From: Dysgonomonas sp. HGC4
GTDB taxonomy: Bacteria > Bacteroidota > Bacteroidia > Bacteroidales > Dysgonomonadaceae
Reading direction: 5' to 3'
NCBI RefSeq assembly: GCF_001261715.1
Contig: NZ_CVRU01000081.1
Span: 1,511 to 65,510 of the forward strand
DNA: 64,000 nucleotides
Every line of letters begins with the position of its first letter. Positions within the stretch are counted from its first letter, which is position 1. Of the stretch, positions 19,439 through 28,022 are shown piece by piece. The notes under the pieces are model-generated. The model saw nothing but the letters and a program-made list of their open reading frames with translations, was not told the DNA's origin and made no database searches. The position numbers were made by a program, and so were the translations under genes.

Positions 19439-19475
19439 AAACGAAGTGAAGCTATAAAAGCTTCACTTCGTTTTA
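19439..19475 (+). terminator. intercistronic terminator/attenuator between pflB and pflA
   Basis: Perfect 15-bp stem (19439-19453 with 19459-19473), 5-nt loop, followed by TTTT. It lies 22 bp after the pflB stop and 20 bp before the pflA start, so read-through must supply pflA unless it has its own promoter. Confidence 0.85.
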
Positions 19476-19494
19476 CACATTAATTTTGCCGGAG

Positions 19495-20211
19495 ATGCAA
19501 GGATACATACATTCATTCGAAACATTCGGGACAAAAGACGGACCGGGAATCCGTTTTGTTGTGTTTATGCAAGGCTGCCCACTGCGTTGTTTATACTGTC
19601 ACAATCCTGATACATGGAAAAAGGATGGTGCAAAATATATGCTTACACCTCTAGAGGTTTTTCAGGAATTGGATAAAGTGAAAAATTTCGTTCGAGGAGG
19701 AATTACCATTTCGGGAGGAGAGCCCATGCTTCAACCCGAGTTTGTTTTAGAATTATTCAAACTATGTAAGGAAAATAACATTCATACAACAATTGACACA
19801 TCAGGTATATTTCTGAATGAAAAAGTAAAAGAAGTACTCCAATATACCGATCTCGTTTTACTGGATATCAAACATATTAATCCCGAAAAATATAAAGAGC
19901 TGACTACAGTCCCTTTAGAGCCAACCTTGAAGTTTATGGAATATCTCGCAGAGACAAACAAACCCACTTGGCTACGTTATGTACTTCTGCCCCACTATAC
20001 CGATGACGAGAAAGATTTGATCGAATGGGCTAAATATGCATCACAGTTCAAAAATGTAGAACGAGTAGATATACTTCCATTCCATCAAATGGCAGTACAA
20101 AAATGGCAAGATTTAGGCTTGGAGTACCAGCTAAAAGATATAGAGCCTCCCACCTCTACCCAAAAAGAAAAAGCAGAAGCGATTTTTAAGTCTTACGGAC
20201 TTCCGGTTTAA
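19495..20211 (+). CDS. pflA: pyruvate formate-lyase-activating enzyme
   Basis: 238-residue radical SAM activase that abstracts a hydrogen from Gly718 of PFL. The 4Fe-4S motif CPLRCLYC is followed by HNPDTW, diagnostic of glycyl-radical activases, and the GGEP motif is in ISGGEPMLQ. No ferredoxin-like insert is present, as expected for the short PflA class. I chose ATG at 19495, since MQGYIHSFETFGT matches PflA N-termini; an in-frame TTG at 19486 would add three residues. It follows the intercistronic hairpin and is 19 bp from focA. Confidence 0.96.
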   Translation: MQGYIHSFETFGTKDGPGIRFVVFMQGCPLRCLYCHNPDTWKKDGAKYMLTPLEVFQELDKVKNFVRGGITISGGEPMLQPEFVLELFKLCKENNIHTTIDTSGIFLNEKVKEVLQYTDLVLLDIKHINPEKYKELTTVPLEPTLKFMEYLAETNKPTWLRYVLLPHYTDDEKDLIEWAKYASQFKNVERVDILPFHQMAVQKWQDLGLEYQLKDIEPPTSTQKEKAEAIFKSYGLPV

Positions 20212-20230
20212 CCTATTATTTTTTTAATGC

Positions 20231-21019
20231 ATGTCTAATTACTATAACCCAAGAGAAATTACTCTTCTTTTTGCAGAATCAGCTATTTATAAGAGAAATA
20301 TACCTTTTATTAAATTTTGTATATTATCAATACTCGGAGGCATGTTTATAGCTTTTGGAGGATTGTTGTCTATTATGGTTTCGGGAGGAATGCCGGGCAT
20401 TGGAGCAGCCAATCCAGGTTTAGTGAAATTTGTAGCCGGGGCTTTATTCCCTGTAGGGCTGATTATGGTTTCCATTACAGGAGCTGATCTTTTTACTAGC
20501 AACTGTGCCGGATTTTGTTTCCCTCTGCTACAAAGGAAAATCAATGTAAGCATTTTCTTTAAATATCTATTATTGTCTTATCTATTCAACTTTATAGGCA
20601 CACAATTCATAGCTTTCGTTTTATCTTATGAAGTTGGCTTATTAGATAAACAACCTTGGCAAACATACTTACATCATTATTCTGAAGTAAAAGTAAGTCA
20701 AGACTTTTTCACTATATTTATAAAAGGAATAGGTGCAAACTGGTTAGTATGCCTAGGTGTTTTTATGGGCTACGCAGCAAAAGATATTACTGGAAGGTGT
20801 ATAGGTATCTGGATTCCAGTAATGTTATTCGTCACACTCGGCTATGAACACTCTATTGCTAATATGTTTTTCATTCCGGCAGCTATTTATTCAGGGGCTG
20901 ATATTACTTGGGGAAGCTTCTTAATACAAAACCTTATTCCATCCACACTCGGAAACCTCGTTGGTGGAGCCGGGTTTATTGGTTGTGTATATGGGTATTT
21001 GTATCTAAAAGAAGAATAA
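20231..21019 (+). CDS. focA: formate/nitrite transporter family channel
   Basis: 262-residue inner-membrane protein of the FNT family, with six predicted helices. Conserved features include GGMFIAFGGLLSIM in the first helix, the LFTSNCAGF loop matching the FNT L(F/Y)T(G/S)N motif, and NWLVCLGVFMGY, where the family has its second NxL/V motif. Placed 19 bp after pflA, it is the formate exporter for the PFL reaction; import and proton symport are possible in this family. No terminator separates it from pflA. A shared hairpin lies downstream. Confidence 0.94.
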   Translation: MSNYYNPREITLLFAESAIYKRNIPFIKFCILSILGGMFIAFGGLLSIMVSGGMPGIGAANPGLVKFVAGALFPVGLIMVSITGADLFTSNCAGFCFPLLQRKINVSIFFKYLLLSYLFNFIGTQFIAFVLSYEVGLLDKQPWQTYLHHYSEVKVSQDFFTIFIKGIGANWLVCLGVFMGYAAKDITGRCIGIWIPVMLFVTLGYEHSIANMFFIPAAIYSGADITWGSFLIQNLIPSTLGNLVGGAGFIGCVYGYLYLKEE

Positions 21020-21107
21020 ACTATATATAAAAGAGAGCCAAAAAGTTAAATATCTACTTAGAGAAATAAGAGGCTTAGTCAGCAACTGTGGAGGAAAGGA
21101 GAGGAAA

Positions 21108-21144
21108 GATGAAAAAGCCCATTTTAGGAATGGACTTTTTCATC
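21108..21144. terminator. bidirectional terminator between focA and the Ntn hydrolase
   Basis: GATGAAAAAG (21108-21117) pairs with CTTTTTCATC (21135-21144), with further CCAT/ATGG pairing inside. T-rich and A-rich sides serve both convergent genes. Confidence 0.8.
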
Positions 21145-21153
21145 CTTTACTTA

Positions 21154-22197
21154 TCAATTATTCACACCTAAAAATTTGAAAGGTTGCGCAGGTTTAAAAT
21201 CATTAGCAGTATTACCATTATAGATTTCACCATTTGCAATAGATAACTTCATTACTGGTGCACCTTGTGCCAAGTCCATATCCTGAAGATTTACCCAAAA
21301 TGTATTTGGAGTCAAACTCGATTCGAAAAAGTAAGTCAGGTTTTTACTGTCTGATACTGTTCTCCATTCTGTTGTGGAGATTTCAGGACTCTGAGGTGTT
21401 GATATTCCGTAAGGAACTGATATGTTACGAATTACACTGAATACACTGGCAATCGCTATTTTTTCGTTATCTGTTTTAGGAAGTGCATCAATATAAAAGC
21501 TAGCTCTTGCAAAACGATCGGTAGCGCGATTGGTTCCAGGTAGGAACGTTAATCCACCGATTGATTTCCAATAGTCATTCAATGCCAATTGTTTGTCATA
21601 AGTAGGCGAGTTAGTCATCACCTTATACTCTGTGCTGTGGTGAATATTCAGCTTTCCATTTATGTATTCAAAAATAGCATTGTCGCCTGTAGCATCTGAA
21701 ATAGATAGATGTAATGTCGCCATTCTAGATCCGTCAGGCATCTGATCCGATACTACCTGAAAAGTATCTCCTTCTAAAAAAGAAACGGCTTCGTTTACTG
21801 TTGCAAAATTATCCAGCATATATTGTACCCACGCAGCAATAGTAAGCCCCGGTTTGTTCTGATCTCTTGCAGGATATTCCGACTCGGATAGCCAAAGCAG
21901 ATTAGCTACTAATCCTTTTTCATTCATACCATCTGTACTTGCTATTTCAAAAGCTGAGGTTACGACACTGCCATATTTAGACGTCCACTTCAATGAATTT
22001 TGACCTGTTTCACCATTACGTTCCATTCCTCTAGGGAATACCCAAATATTACTTGCTAACTCGGTTTTCCAATCCATCGTACGACCTGTTACTACCATTC
22101 CATTAGTCCCTGTATAAACTACTCTTGTACATGCTTCGGCTTTTGAAGCTAAACTTAGTGTTGTTAACGAACATAAAAAAATAAATACTTTTTTCAT
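21154..22197 (-). CDS. secreted choloylglycine hydrolase/penicillin V acylase-family Ntn hydrolase
   Basis: 347 residues. A signal peptide (MKKVFIFLCSLTTLSLASKAEA) ends directly before Cys23, so cleavage would expose the N-terminal nucleophile Cys of the Ntn-hydrolase fold. Counting that Cys as 2 gives the family residues Arg18 and Asp21 in GRTMDW, plus the Asn of MTNSPTY and the Arg of SVIRN. Substrates in the family are bile-salt amides, penicillin V or N-acyl homoserine lactones, and sequence alone cannot choose. It is expected to be periplasmic. A near-identical paralogue lacking a signal peptide lies at 33334-34314. Its promoter is one arm of the 22.35-kb operator shared with the two-component genes. 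Confidence 0.93.
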   Translation of the reverse strand: MKKVFIFLCSLTTLSLASKAEACTRVVYTGTNGMVVTGRTMDWKTELASNIWVFPRGMERNGETGQNSLKWTSKYGSVVTSAFEIASTDGMNEKGLVANLLWLSESEYPARDQNKPGLTIAAWVQYMLDNFATVNEAVSFLEGDTFQVVSDQMPDGSRMATLHLSISDATGDNAIFEYINGKLNIHHSTEYKVMTNSPTYDKQLALNDYWKSIGGLTFLPGTNRATDRFARASFYIDALPKTDNEKIAIASVFSVIRNISVPYGISTPQSPEISTTEWRTVSDSKNLTYFFESSLTPNTFWVNLQDMDLAQGAPVMKLSIANGEIYNGNTANDFKPAQPFKFLGVNN

Positions 22198-22305
22198 AAT
22201 TTTTTATTTTAATGTAAATTAAAATCCTTTTATTGCTTTAATAGGGTTTACCAAATTGATTATTTTGGCTTATCTATTTATAATATATTCTACAAATTTG
22301 TATTC

Positions 22306-22313
22306 CAAAAGTA
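22306..22313 (-). promoter_or_regulatory. -7 box for the secreted Ntn hydrolase gene
   Basis: TACTTTTG on the minus strand (TAnnTTTG), 35 bp from the inner edge of the 22348-22394 operator. No -33 TTTG is visible, consistent with an activator-dependent promoter. Predicted leader about 100 nt. Confidence 0.75.
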
Positions 22314-22347
22314 GGTAAATTGTGAGTGAAAAGAAGAAGAAAATCAA

Positions 22348-22394
22348 TTAGAAAGTCGTTAGAATCAATGAATTGAATTCTAACGACTTTCTAA
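22348..22394. promoter_or_regulatory. 47-bp quadruple-hexamer operator, site 1
   Basis: TTAGAA at 22348 and 22359, TTCTAA at 22378 and 22389: two direct-repeat pairs with 11-bp steps, facing each other. Here the 19-bp arms (22347-22365 and 22377-22395) are perfectly complementary. It lies between the secreted Ntn hydrolase (-) and the response regulator gene (+), 35 bp from a TAnnTTTG box on each side. An 11-bp direct-repeat step is what OmpR-family dimers contact. Confidence 0.85.
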
Positions 22395-22428
22395 TAACTG
22401 TTAGATAGCTATTTAAAGTCTATTTTCA

Positions 22429-22436
22429 TACATTTG
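22429..22436 (+). promoter_or_regulatory. -7 box for the two-component operon
   Basis: TACATTTG (TAnnTTTG), 35 bp from the right edge of the site 1 operator, mirroring the minus-strand box. Predicted leader about 150 nt before the response regulator ATG. Confidence 0.75.
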
Positions 22437-22593
22437 CTTACAGCTATGAGAAGCAATGATCTAATAATATGATCTGCTCTTATGTTAGATATCAAATCAA
22501 TAAAAATCGTTTAAACAACAAGTAGCTTGAGGAGTTTCAATAATCGAACTAAAGAAACTATATGTTGTTATTATTTATAATAATTGCTTATCT

Positions 22594-23283
22594 ATGAAAA
22601 AAATACTGGTTGTAGAGGACGAACAACGTATAGCCGAACTCCTCCAAAAAGGATTGGAAGAGTTTGGTTATATTGTAACCTTAGCTTTTGATGGAGAAAT
22701 GGGACGACGTTTGGTCAATGCGCATACTTATGATTTAATTATTACAGATATAATTCTACCTAATATAAATGGCTTTGAATTATGTAAAGAAATACGCAAA
22801 GTACAACCTCATGTGCCTATTATTATGCTAACAGCATTGGGTGCTACTGATGATAAGCTCGATGGTTTCGATGCAGGAGCAGACGACTATATGGTAAAAC
22901 CTTTTGACCTTAGAGAATTAAATGCACGTGTAAACATATTATTAAAAAGAAAAGGTAGCAGTGAAAATGCACCTGAAGCAAATCAACTGGAATATGCCGA
23001 TATTAAATTGGATATAGATACTAAAACGGTTTTCAGAGATGGGAAAGAGATGAAACTCACACCAAAAGAGTTTAATCTCTTAAGGTATATGATGATGAAT
23101 CCCGAAAAAATATTAAGCCGTACCGAGATTGCAGAAAAAGTATGGGATACTCACTTCAATACAGGAACCAATTTCATTGATGTGTATATTAACTACCTAA
23201 GATCGAAAGTAGACAAAGGATTCGATACAAAACTAATCCATACTCGCCCGGGATTAGGTTTTATATTAAAAAAAGAAGAATGA
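22594..23283 (+). CDS. OmpR-family response regulator
   Basis: 229 residues: receiver domain (about 1-120) with acidic pocket Glu9-Asp10-Glu11, phospho-acceptor Asp52 (in IITDIILP), Thr80 and Lys102 (MVKPFD), then a linker and an OmpR/PhoB winged helix (about 130-228; LTPKEFNLLRYM, FIDVYINYLRSKVD). It overlaps the kinase start by 4 bp (ATGA), so they are translationally coupled. It is divergent from an Ntn hydrolase, with a palindromic operator between them. As the only DNA-binding regulator in the 21-39 kb block, it is the best candidate to bind the three 47-bp operators and to autoregulate (inference). Confidence 0.95.
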   Translation: MKKILVVEDEQRIAELLQKGLEEFGYIVTLAFDGEMGRRLVNAHTYDLIITDIILPNINGFELCKEIRKVQPHVPIIMLTALGATDDKLDGFDAGADDYMVKPFDLRELNARVNILLKRKGSSENAPEANQLEYADIKLDIDTKTVFRDGKEMKLTPKEFNLLRYMMMNPEKILSRTEIAEKVWDTHFNTGTNFIDVYINYLRSKVDKGFDTKLIHTRPGLGFILKKEE

Positions 23284-24611
23284 AAATAAGAACTAAAATT
23301 GCTCTTCGTATAACAGTTGTCATTACTGTTGTTATGCTTATATTCGTAGCCCTTAACTATATAGTCTCAACGCATGTTAGGAAAACTGAGTTTTATGTTG
23401 ATTTAAAAAAGGAAGGAATATCAAGAGCTAATCTTTATTTTAAAGCAAAGGCTTATAATGAAGATATGGATAAGGTAGACGTTTTTATTTATGATAAAGA
23501 CTATAATCTCCTTTATCAGGATGCAGATAATATTAAGGCTAGTCCACATTCCCGCGAGACATTAGAGGAAATATGGAAAACAAGGGGCGATTTTACTCAA
23601 AATAAAGGAAAATATCAAACCATTGGATTTATATTTTCATACCAAAATGCAGATTATATTATACTAGTATCCGCATACGATAGTTACGGGCATGCAAAGA
23701 TGAGCAAGCTAGCCTTGTACTTATTGATTTTGAGTTTAGTGTCGCTTTTGGCAGCTTGTGCTTTAGGTTATTTTCTTGCAAAATCGGCGTTAAAACCCGT
23801 AGCCAGAATTTCCAATAAGATGAAAGACATTACGGCGAACAACCTTCATCTGCGTCTTTTAGGATATAATCAGAAAGATGAGTTTGGCGAATTGGCAGAC
23901 TCTTTTAATAAAGCGTTGGATATTATCGAATCATCTTTCAATTCTCAGAAAATGTTTGTTAGCAATGTCTCACATGAACTGCAAACTCCTCTGGCTATAC
24001 TAATCGGCGAAATAGACTTGGCTTTACTAAAAGACCGTACTTTGGAAGAGTATAAACAAACACTTATCAATTCGCGTCAAGATACCAATAAACTCATTAA
24101 ATTTCTAAATGGTTTATTAGACCTTGCCAAAGCAAGTTACGATGAGAGTATAATATCAATGAGTATTATCAGGATAGATGAGGTTCTTCTTGATGCAAGA
24201 GAGCTTGTTTTAAAAGGCAATCCCAATTATAATATTGAGTTTCTGTTCAATCAAGATATAGAGGAAACCCCTGATATGACTTTCCGAGGTAACGAATATT
24301 TGCTAAGAATGGCTTTTGCTAATTTGATGGAAAATAACTGTAAGTATTCTAATAATAAAACTTCTATTGTAAAAATCACATCTCTAGATAATAAAATAAC
24401 GTTGTTATTTTCGGACACGGGTATTGGTATTCCCGAAGATGAAATTGAACACCTATTTACTCCATTTTACAGAGGTAGTAACAAATCTTTTACTCAGGGA
24501 AATGGTATCGGGCTTGCTCTTGTAAAGAGAGTAATAACTTTACATAAAGGGAGCATCACTCTTACTTCGGCTGTTGGAAAAGGCACTACTTTCCGTGTAG
24601 AATTAAGCTAG
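23280..24611 (+). CDS. sensor histidine kinase
   Basis: 443-residue membrane kinase cognate to the preceding regulator. Helix 1 spans about residues 9-29, a periplasmic sensor of about 110 residues follows (to about 140), helix 2 is about 143-167, then a HAMP domain (LKPVARISNKMKDIT) and the HisKA box SNVSHELQTPLAI with phospho-acceptor His232. The N box (NLMENNCKYS), G1 box (DTGIGIPEDEI), F box (LFTPFYRG) and G2 box (GNGIGLALVK) are all intact. The periplasmic domain is of no recognised type. The pair is co-transcribed from the site 1 promoter. MarC lies convergently 28 bp downstream. Confidence 0.95.
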   Translation: MKIRTKIALRITVVITVVMLIFVALNYIVSTHVRKTEFYVDLKKEGISRANLYFKAKAYNEDMDKVDVFIYDKDYNLLYQDADNIKASPHSRETLEEIWKTRGDFTQNKGKYQTIGFIFSYQNADYIILVSAYDSYGHAKMSKLALYLLILSLVSLLAACALGYFLAKSALKPVARISNKMKDITANNLHLRLLGYNQKDEFGELADSFNKALDIIESSFNSQKMFVSNVSHELQTPLAILIGEIDLALLKDRTLEEYKQTLINSRQDTNKLIKFLNGLLDLAKASYDESIISMSIIRIDEVLLDARELVLKGNPNYNIEFLFNQDIEETPDMTFRGNEYLLRMAFANLMENNCKYSNNKTSIVKITSLDNKITLLFSDTGIGIPEDEIEHLFTPFYRGSNKSFTQGNGIGLALVKRVITLHKGSITLTSAVGKGTTFRVELS

Positions 24612-24639
24612 TTTCTAATAAATAAACATCTTATCTTTT

Positions 24640-25314
24640 TTACAGAATGGTCAAATGAAATATCTTTGATATACCTGTAACTATAATTTGTATGCCTATG
24701 CAGAATGTAAAGAAGGCTACCAATTTGTTTATAATCAGATTACCCGCAGTTCCTAATTTTTCCATCATCCTGCGTCCCTGAGTAAGAAATATATAAAGCA
24801 TAGCCGCCATGCAAAGAATAACAAGTGCAATAACTGAATAATTGATTCCTGTTTCTATCAAGCGACCTTTTACGCTTGCAGATGCCATTAAGGTAAAAAT
24901 TACAGATATACTACCAGGGCCGATACTCATAGGAAAAGTTATAGGATAGAATATTTTTCCTTGCATTTCTTTCCATTTTAGATTATCTAAGGCTTGTTTA
25001 GTCTCATTGTCGCTTGAAGTTCCATTATCAGAAAGCAACTCCATTGCTGCTTTACATATCAGGATTCCCCCACCTAATTGTATAACAGGTATAGCCAGAC
25101 CGAAAAGTAACAGAAACAAATGCCCTATTAGCAAAGTTCCAATACCAATCAAAAGGTAATTGACTATAATTTTTTGAATGGCTGATTTTCGTTGTTGATC
25201 ACTCAACCCTGTTAAGAAACCGTTTACAATAAAACCATTTCCCAAAGGATTTATTACAGGAAACAGAGCCATAAAGGATGATGAAAATATAAATAACGAA
25301 TTGCTTATCGACAT
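24640..25314 (-). CDS. MarC-family integral membrane protein
   Basis: 224 residues with six hydrophobic segments. The start FMALFPVINPLGNGFIVNGF carries the MarC-family PxxNPxGN motif, and IQLGGGILICKAAMELL matches the repeated GG-rich helix. MarC proteins were once linked to antibiotic resistance without proof; the transport substrate is unknown. It starts 33 bp after the stop of the BamA-like barrel gene on the same strand, so the two form an operon driven by the site 2 operator. Confidence 0.9.
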   Translation of the reverse strand: MSISNSLFIFSSSFMALFPVINPLGNGFIVNGFLTGLSDQQRKSAIQKIIVNYLLIGIGTLLIGHLFLLLFGLAIPVIQLGGGILICKAAMELLSDNGTSSDNETKQALDNLKWKEMQGKIFYPITFPMSIGPGSISVIFTLMASASVKGRLIETGINYSVIALVILCMAAMLYIFLTQGRRMMEKLGTAGNLIINKLVAFFTFCIGIQIIVTGISKIFHLTIL

Positions 25315-25347
25315 AGTTACAGTTTTTTAGTTATAAGACCTTTTTAC

Positions 25348-26526
25348 TTAAAATGCTTCATTAATATTGATATAAAATGCCGATTCTCCCTTTCCCCTTC
25401 CATAATCGAGGCGAAAATTAACCCTCTCTTTTAATTCGAAACGATAGCCTGTTCCATAAGTTGGAAGCGTTTGGCACAGATGAAAAGTAGAGAATTTAGA
25501 AAAAACATTTCCTGCTCCTGCCCAAACCACAACACCACTACGTTTATAAACATGTTGGCGAAGTTCTACTTGTGAATCAATCAACTTTTTATCACGATAC
25601 CTCCCTTGGTAATATCCCCTCATTTGATTAGGGTTTCCAACTAATGCCATCGTACCCCAATCTACACTACCTGTATTCAAAGTACTATCCAAATCAAAGG
25701 CTAGAATACTACCTTTTCTTAATTGCTTGTAATATCTGAATATAAGATCAGTTCTATTGAAATTGTGTGTACTTCCCAATAATCCCGAATAATAAGTATT
25801 AGACATCATAGCATACATCCCCTTGTAAGGATTGGGTATAAAATCTCTGGAATCGTAGGATAGCATAAGACCGACACCTACTCCTGTCGATTTTCGACTT
25901 TCACCACCAAGAATATTGGTATCCGAAAAATTAAGCCCTGTCACTTCCATTGCATTACTCGTAATTCCGAGAGCCGAATATTTACCTATTTTCTTAAAGA
26001 AGTCAACTTCTATATTTTTTTGCATATTGTTATATGTTAAGTAATCTTCTTTACTTCCGGCATTATATCCAACACCCCAGTAACGAAGAGGCGTATCTGA
26101 AAATGAAACATTGGCATTAATCCAGTAACGCATCTCAGGAAAAAAAGTGGTTCCCTTTACTCCGAAAGAATAAGCTCCAACTGTTGTAATATTGCTAAAT
26201 AGTGATACACTAGATGGAGCCATATCTTCACTACATCCACTTAACCGATATAGTCCCGAAGCAATCAACCCCATACCTACCTTGGTTTCATTCGAATAAT
26301 AAGGTCCACCCATTATAGAGAAATCAAAACCTTTTATAGCAGATGTTTTGTCATTAGAGCTTTCTAAGTATTGAAAAGCTGTTTTTTCTACATATGCAAT
26401 TAAGGGGGTAATCAAACCTTTACTCTCTTTATTTTGAACATGCAAAGTATCCTGTTTCGATTCGATCTGGGCATTCAGAGTAGACAATCCTATAAAAAAG
26501 AATACAATTATCAGTTGATGGCGCAT
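25348..26526 (-). CDS. BamA/TamA-family outer-membrane protein (barrel only)
   Basis: 392 residues with a signal peptide (MRHQLIIVFFFIGLSTLNAQ). No POTRA domains are seen: after a short 60-residue N-terminal segment the protein is all beta-barrel. NQMRGYYQGRYRDK corresponds to the conserved (V/I)RG(F/Y) loop 6 motif of the Omp85 superfamily, and LSYDSRDFIPNPYKGMY is the D15-type strand seen in surface-antigen members. It ends in an aromatic residue. It resembles Bacteroidota 'BamA/TamA-like surface antigen' proteins whose role is unknown. First gene of an operon with marC. Confidence 0.88.
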   Translation of the reverse strand: MRHQLIIVFFFIGLSTLNAQIESKQDTLHVQNKESKGLITPLIAYVEKTAFQYLESSNDKTSAIKGFDFSIMGGPYYSNETKVGMGLIASGLYRLSGCSEDMAPSSVSLFSNITTVGAYSFGVKGTTFFPEMRYWINANVSFSDTPLRYWGVGYNAGSKEDYLTYNNMQKNIEVDFFKKIGKYSALGITSNAMEVTGLNFSDTNILGGESRKSTGVGVGLMLSYDSRDFIPNPYKGMYAMMSNTYYSGLLGSTHNFNRTDLIFRYYKQLRKGSILAFDLDSTLNTGSVDWGTMALVGNPNQMRGYYQGRYRDKKLIDSQVELRQHVYKRSGVVVWAGAGNVFSKFSTFHLCQTLPTYGTGYRFELKERVNFRLDYGRGKGESAFYININEAF

Positions 26527-26636
26527 AAATAAAGTTGTTGTTTTTAATTGAGTAGAAGAGGAGAGCTTCTTACTGTAATGATTTATATTGATTTAGTATA
26601 TTTCAAGCTACTTCAGCTATTTGTTTGTCTCCAATA

Positions 26637-26644
26637 CAAAAGTA
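26637..26644 (-). promoter_or_regulatory. -7 box for the bamA-like/marC operon
   Basis: TACTTTTG on the minus strand, 35 bp from the edge of operator site 2. A TTG at 26666-26664, 19 bp upstream, may be a partial -33 element. Predicted leader about 100 nt. Confidence 0.75.
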
Positions 26645-26678
26645 TAGGCTTTAGTCCTATTCACAACTCTATATTCAA

Positions 26679-26725
26679 TTAGAAAACCATTAAATACCAA
26701 CCCTTTAATTCTAATAATTTTCTAA
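26679..26725. promoter_or_regulatory. 47-bp quadruple-hexamer operator, site 2
   Basis: TTAGAA at 26679, degenerate TTAAAT at 26690, TTCTAA at 26709 and 26720. Same offsets (0, 11, 30, 41) as sites 1 and 3. A -7 box lies 35 bp away on the bamA side only. The mirror position on the other side (26760) has no TAnnTTTG, and no plus-strand gene starts there. Confidence 0.8.
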
Positions 26726-26860
26726 TACGTCCTCTGATCTATTTTCAAAACAGCGCCTTTGTTTTGTAACTCTTATCTAATTAGACTTCAATGAGAAACA
26801 GTTATCAGTGCCTGTCTTTATTGCTGAATCTTTTTCTTCTCAAGAAAAAGAGATAAACCA

Positions 26861-27946
26861 TTATTTGGCTTTAAATATCCAACGGGTTCCTACGAGTAAT
26901 GTTTGTGTATTACAATTTGAGATGTTGGCAAATTCTCCCTTAAAATTGGTTCTGCTATACATATATGCAGCATGAAAGCGTAAATCTTTAGTTACTTTGT
27001 TCGTAAAAGGATAGCACTCCATAACAGCCTCAATGCCCTTACTTTGATACGCATCGCTTCGAAAATCCTTATCATAACGCTCATTCCAGACAGTCTTAAC
27101 TGATGGTTTCCATTTTCCTAAATCATATTTTATATTGATGGATGCAGATTGATCTTTTACATACCTCTCACCTAAATTAGCATCATTAACTATTGAGCTA
27201 TAATCTATATTTCTATCTCCAATATAATAATCAAGCTCTGTTGTAAATTTCTTTATATTGAGCTGTGTACCTAAGGTAATCCAGTTATAAAATTTACTTT
27301 CGCTATGTTGAAAGGCTCCGTATGCCCAACGAGTTTTCACTTTGCCTTCAAGTAGACTACCTACCCATAATACATTTATTGCCATTGCTTTGTTCTTGTA
27401 AGCATTATCAGCAAATTGAGGTGCATCCGAATTTACAATCTGTAAGTTTATTATTTGCCCTGCAAAACGATAAGCCGCATTTACTCCTGTTTTAGAATCA
27501 TCCAGATCATTGTAAATCATTGTTGGCAAATACACATCTGCTCCGCTATAATCGTATTCGAATGTTCCGAATTGTACAGCTTGTTTACCTGCGGTAATTG
27601 TCCATTTACTATCTATATCAAAAGATATCCATGCCTGATCTGTTGCTATTGAATAGTTATCACGCAAAGGCGTCTGAGTTTTATTAAAGCGTTGTCTTAC
27701 CCTATAATGTATATTTGGTGTAATATCACCCACTAACCAAATTTTAAGAGCATTCCCTCTGAAAGTGCGATCTTCTAATTTTCCATCCTGAAAATCAGCT
27801 TGCAGATCAATTCTTGTATCAACTAATATATTAAGTTTGCTATCATCCCATTCCAATTTTTTCGCTAAATTTTCACTGTCTCTATGCTGAGCAAATAAGT
27901 TTAGGTAAAAACATAACAATGAGAGTATAAATAGTATTTTTTTCAT
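26861..27946 (-). CDS. Porin O/P-family outer-membrane porin
   Basis: 361 residues with signal peptide (MKKILFILSLLCFYLNLFAQ). The mature protein is a phosphate-selective-porin-type barrel: WLVGDITPNIHYRVRQRFN, a SIATDQAWISFDIDSKWTI segment, TAGKQAVQFGTFEYDYSG, then repeated amphipathic strands and a C-terminal aromatic strand (TLLVGTRWIFKAK). It is the last gene on the minus strand after asdA (76-bp gap), in the gadB-aspT-asdA series. In that place a porin would let Glu, Asp, GABA or Ala cross the outer membrane (inference). Actual specificity for phosphate is not implied by the family name. Confidence 0.88.
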   Translation of the reverse strand: MKKILFILSLLCFYLNLFAQHRDSENLAKKLEWDDSKLNILVDTRIDLQADFQDGKLEDRTFRGNALKIWLVGDITPNIHYRVRQRFNKTQTPLRDNYSIATDQAWISFDIDSKWTITAGKQAVQFGTFEYDYSGADVYLPTMIYNDLDDSKTGVNAAYRFAGQIINLQIVNSDAPQFADNAYKNKAMAINVLWVGSLLEGKVKTRWAYGAFQHSESKFYNWITLGTQLNIKKFTTELDYYIGDRNIDYSSIVNDANLGERYVKDQSASINIKYDLGKWKPSVKTVWNERYDKDFRSDAYQSKGIEAVMECYPFTNKVTKDLRFHAAYMYSRTNFKGEFANISNCNTQTLLVGTRWIFKAK

Positions 27947-28022
27947 CTGATTTGAATATTTATAAAAGATGCCGATTAGATACTCCGACCGACATCTTCT
28001 CTCTGTAGAATCGAGATTTTAG

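Larger units (their letters stand above)
26527..26860. other. 334-bp intergenic region carrying operator site 2
   Basis: Contains the promoter and operator of the bamA-like/marC operon. Near 26827-26849 an A/T-rich hairpin (TCTTTTTCTT / AGAAAAAGA) lies just past the porin stop and may end the gad operon. Confidence 0.6.

Noticed and set aside
22347-22395. Palindrome at site 1 read as a rho-independent terminator
   Set aside because: No T tract on either side, no gene ends there, and the same layout recurs at two sites where the arms are not fully complementary.
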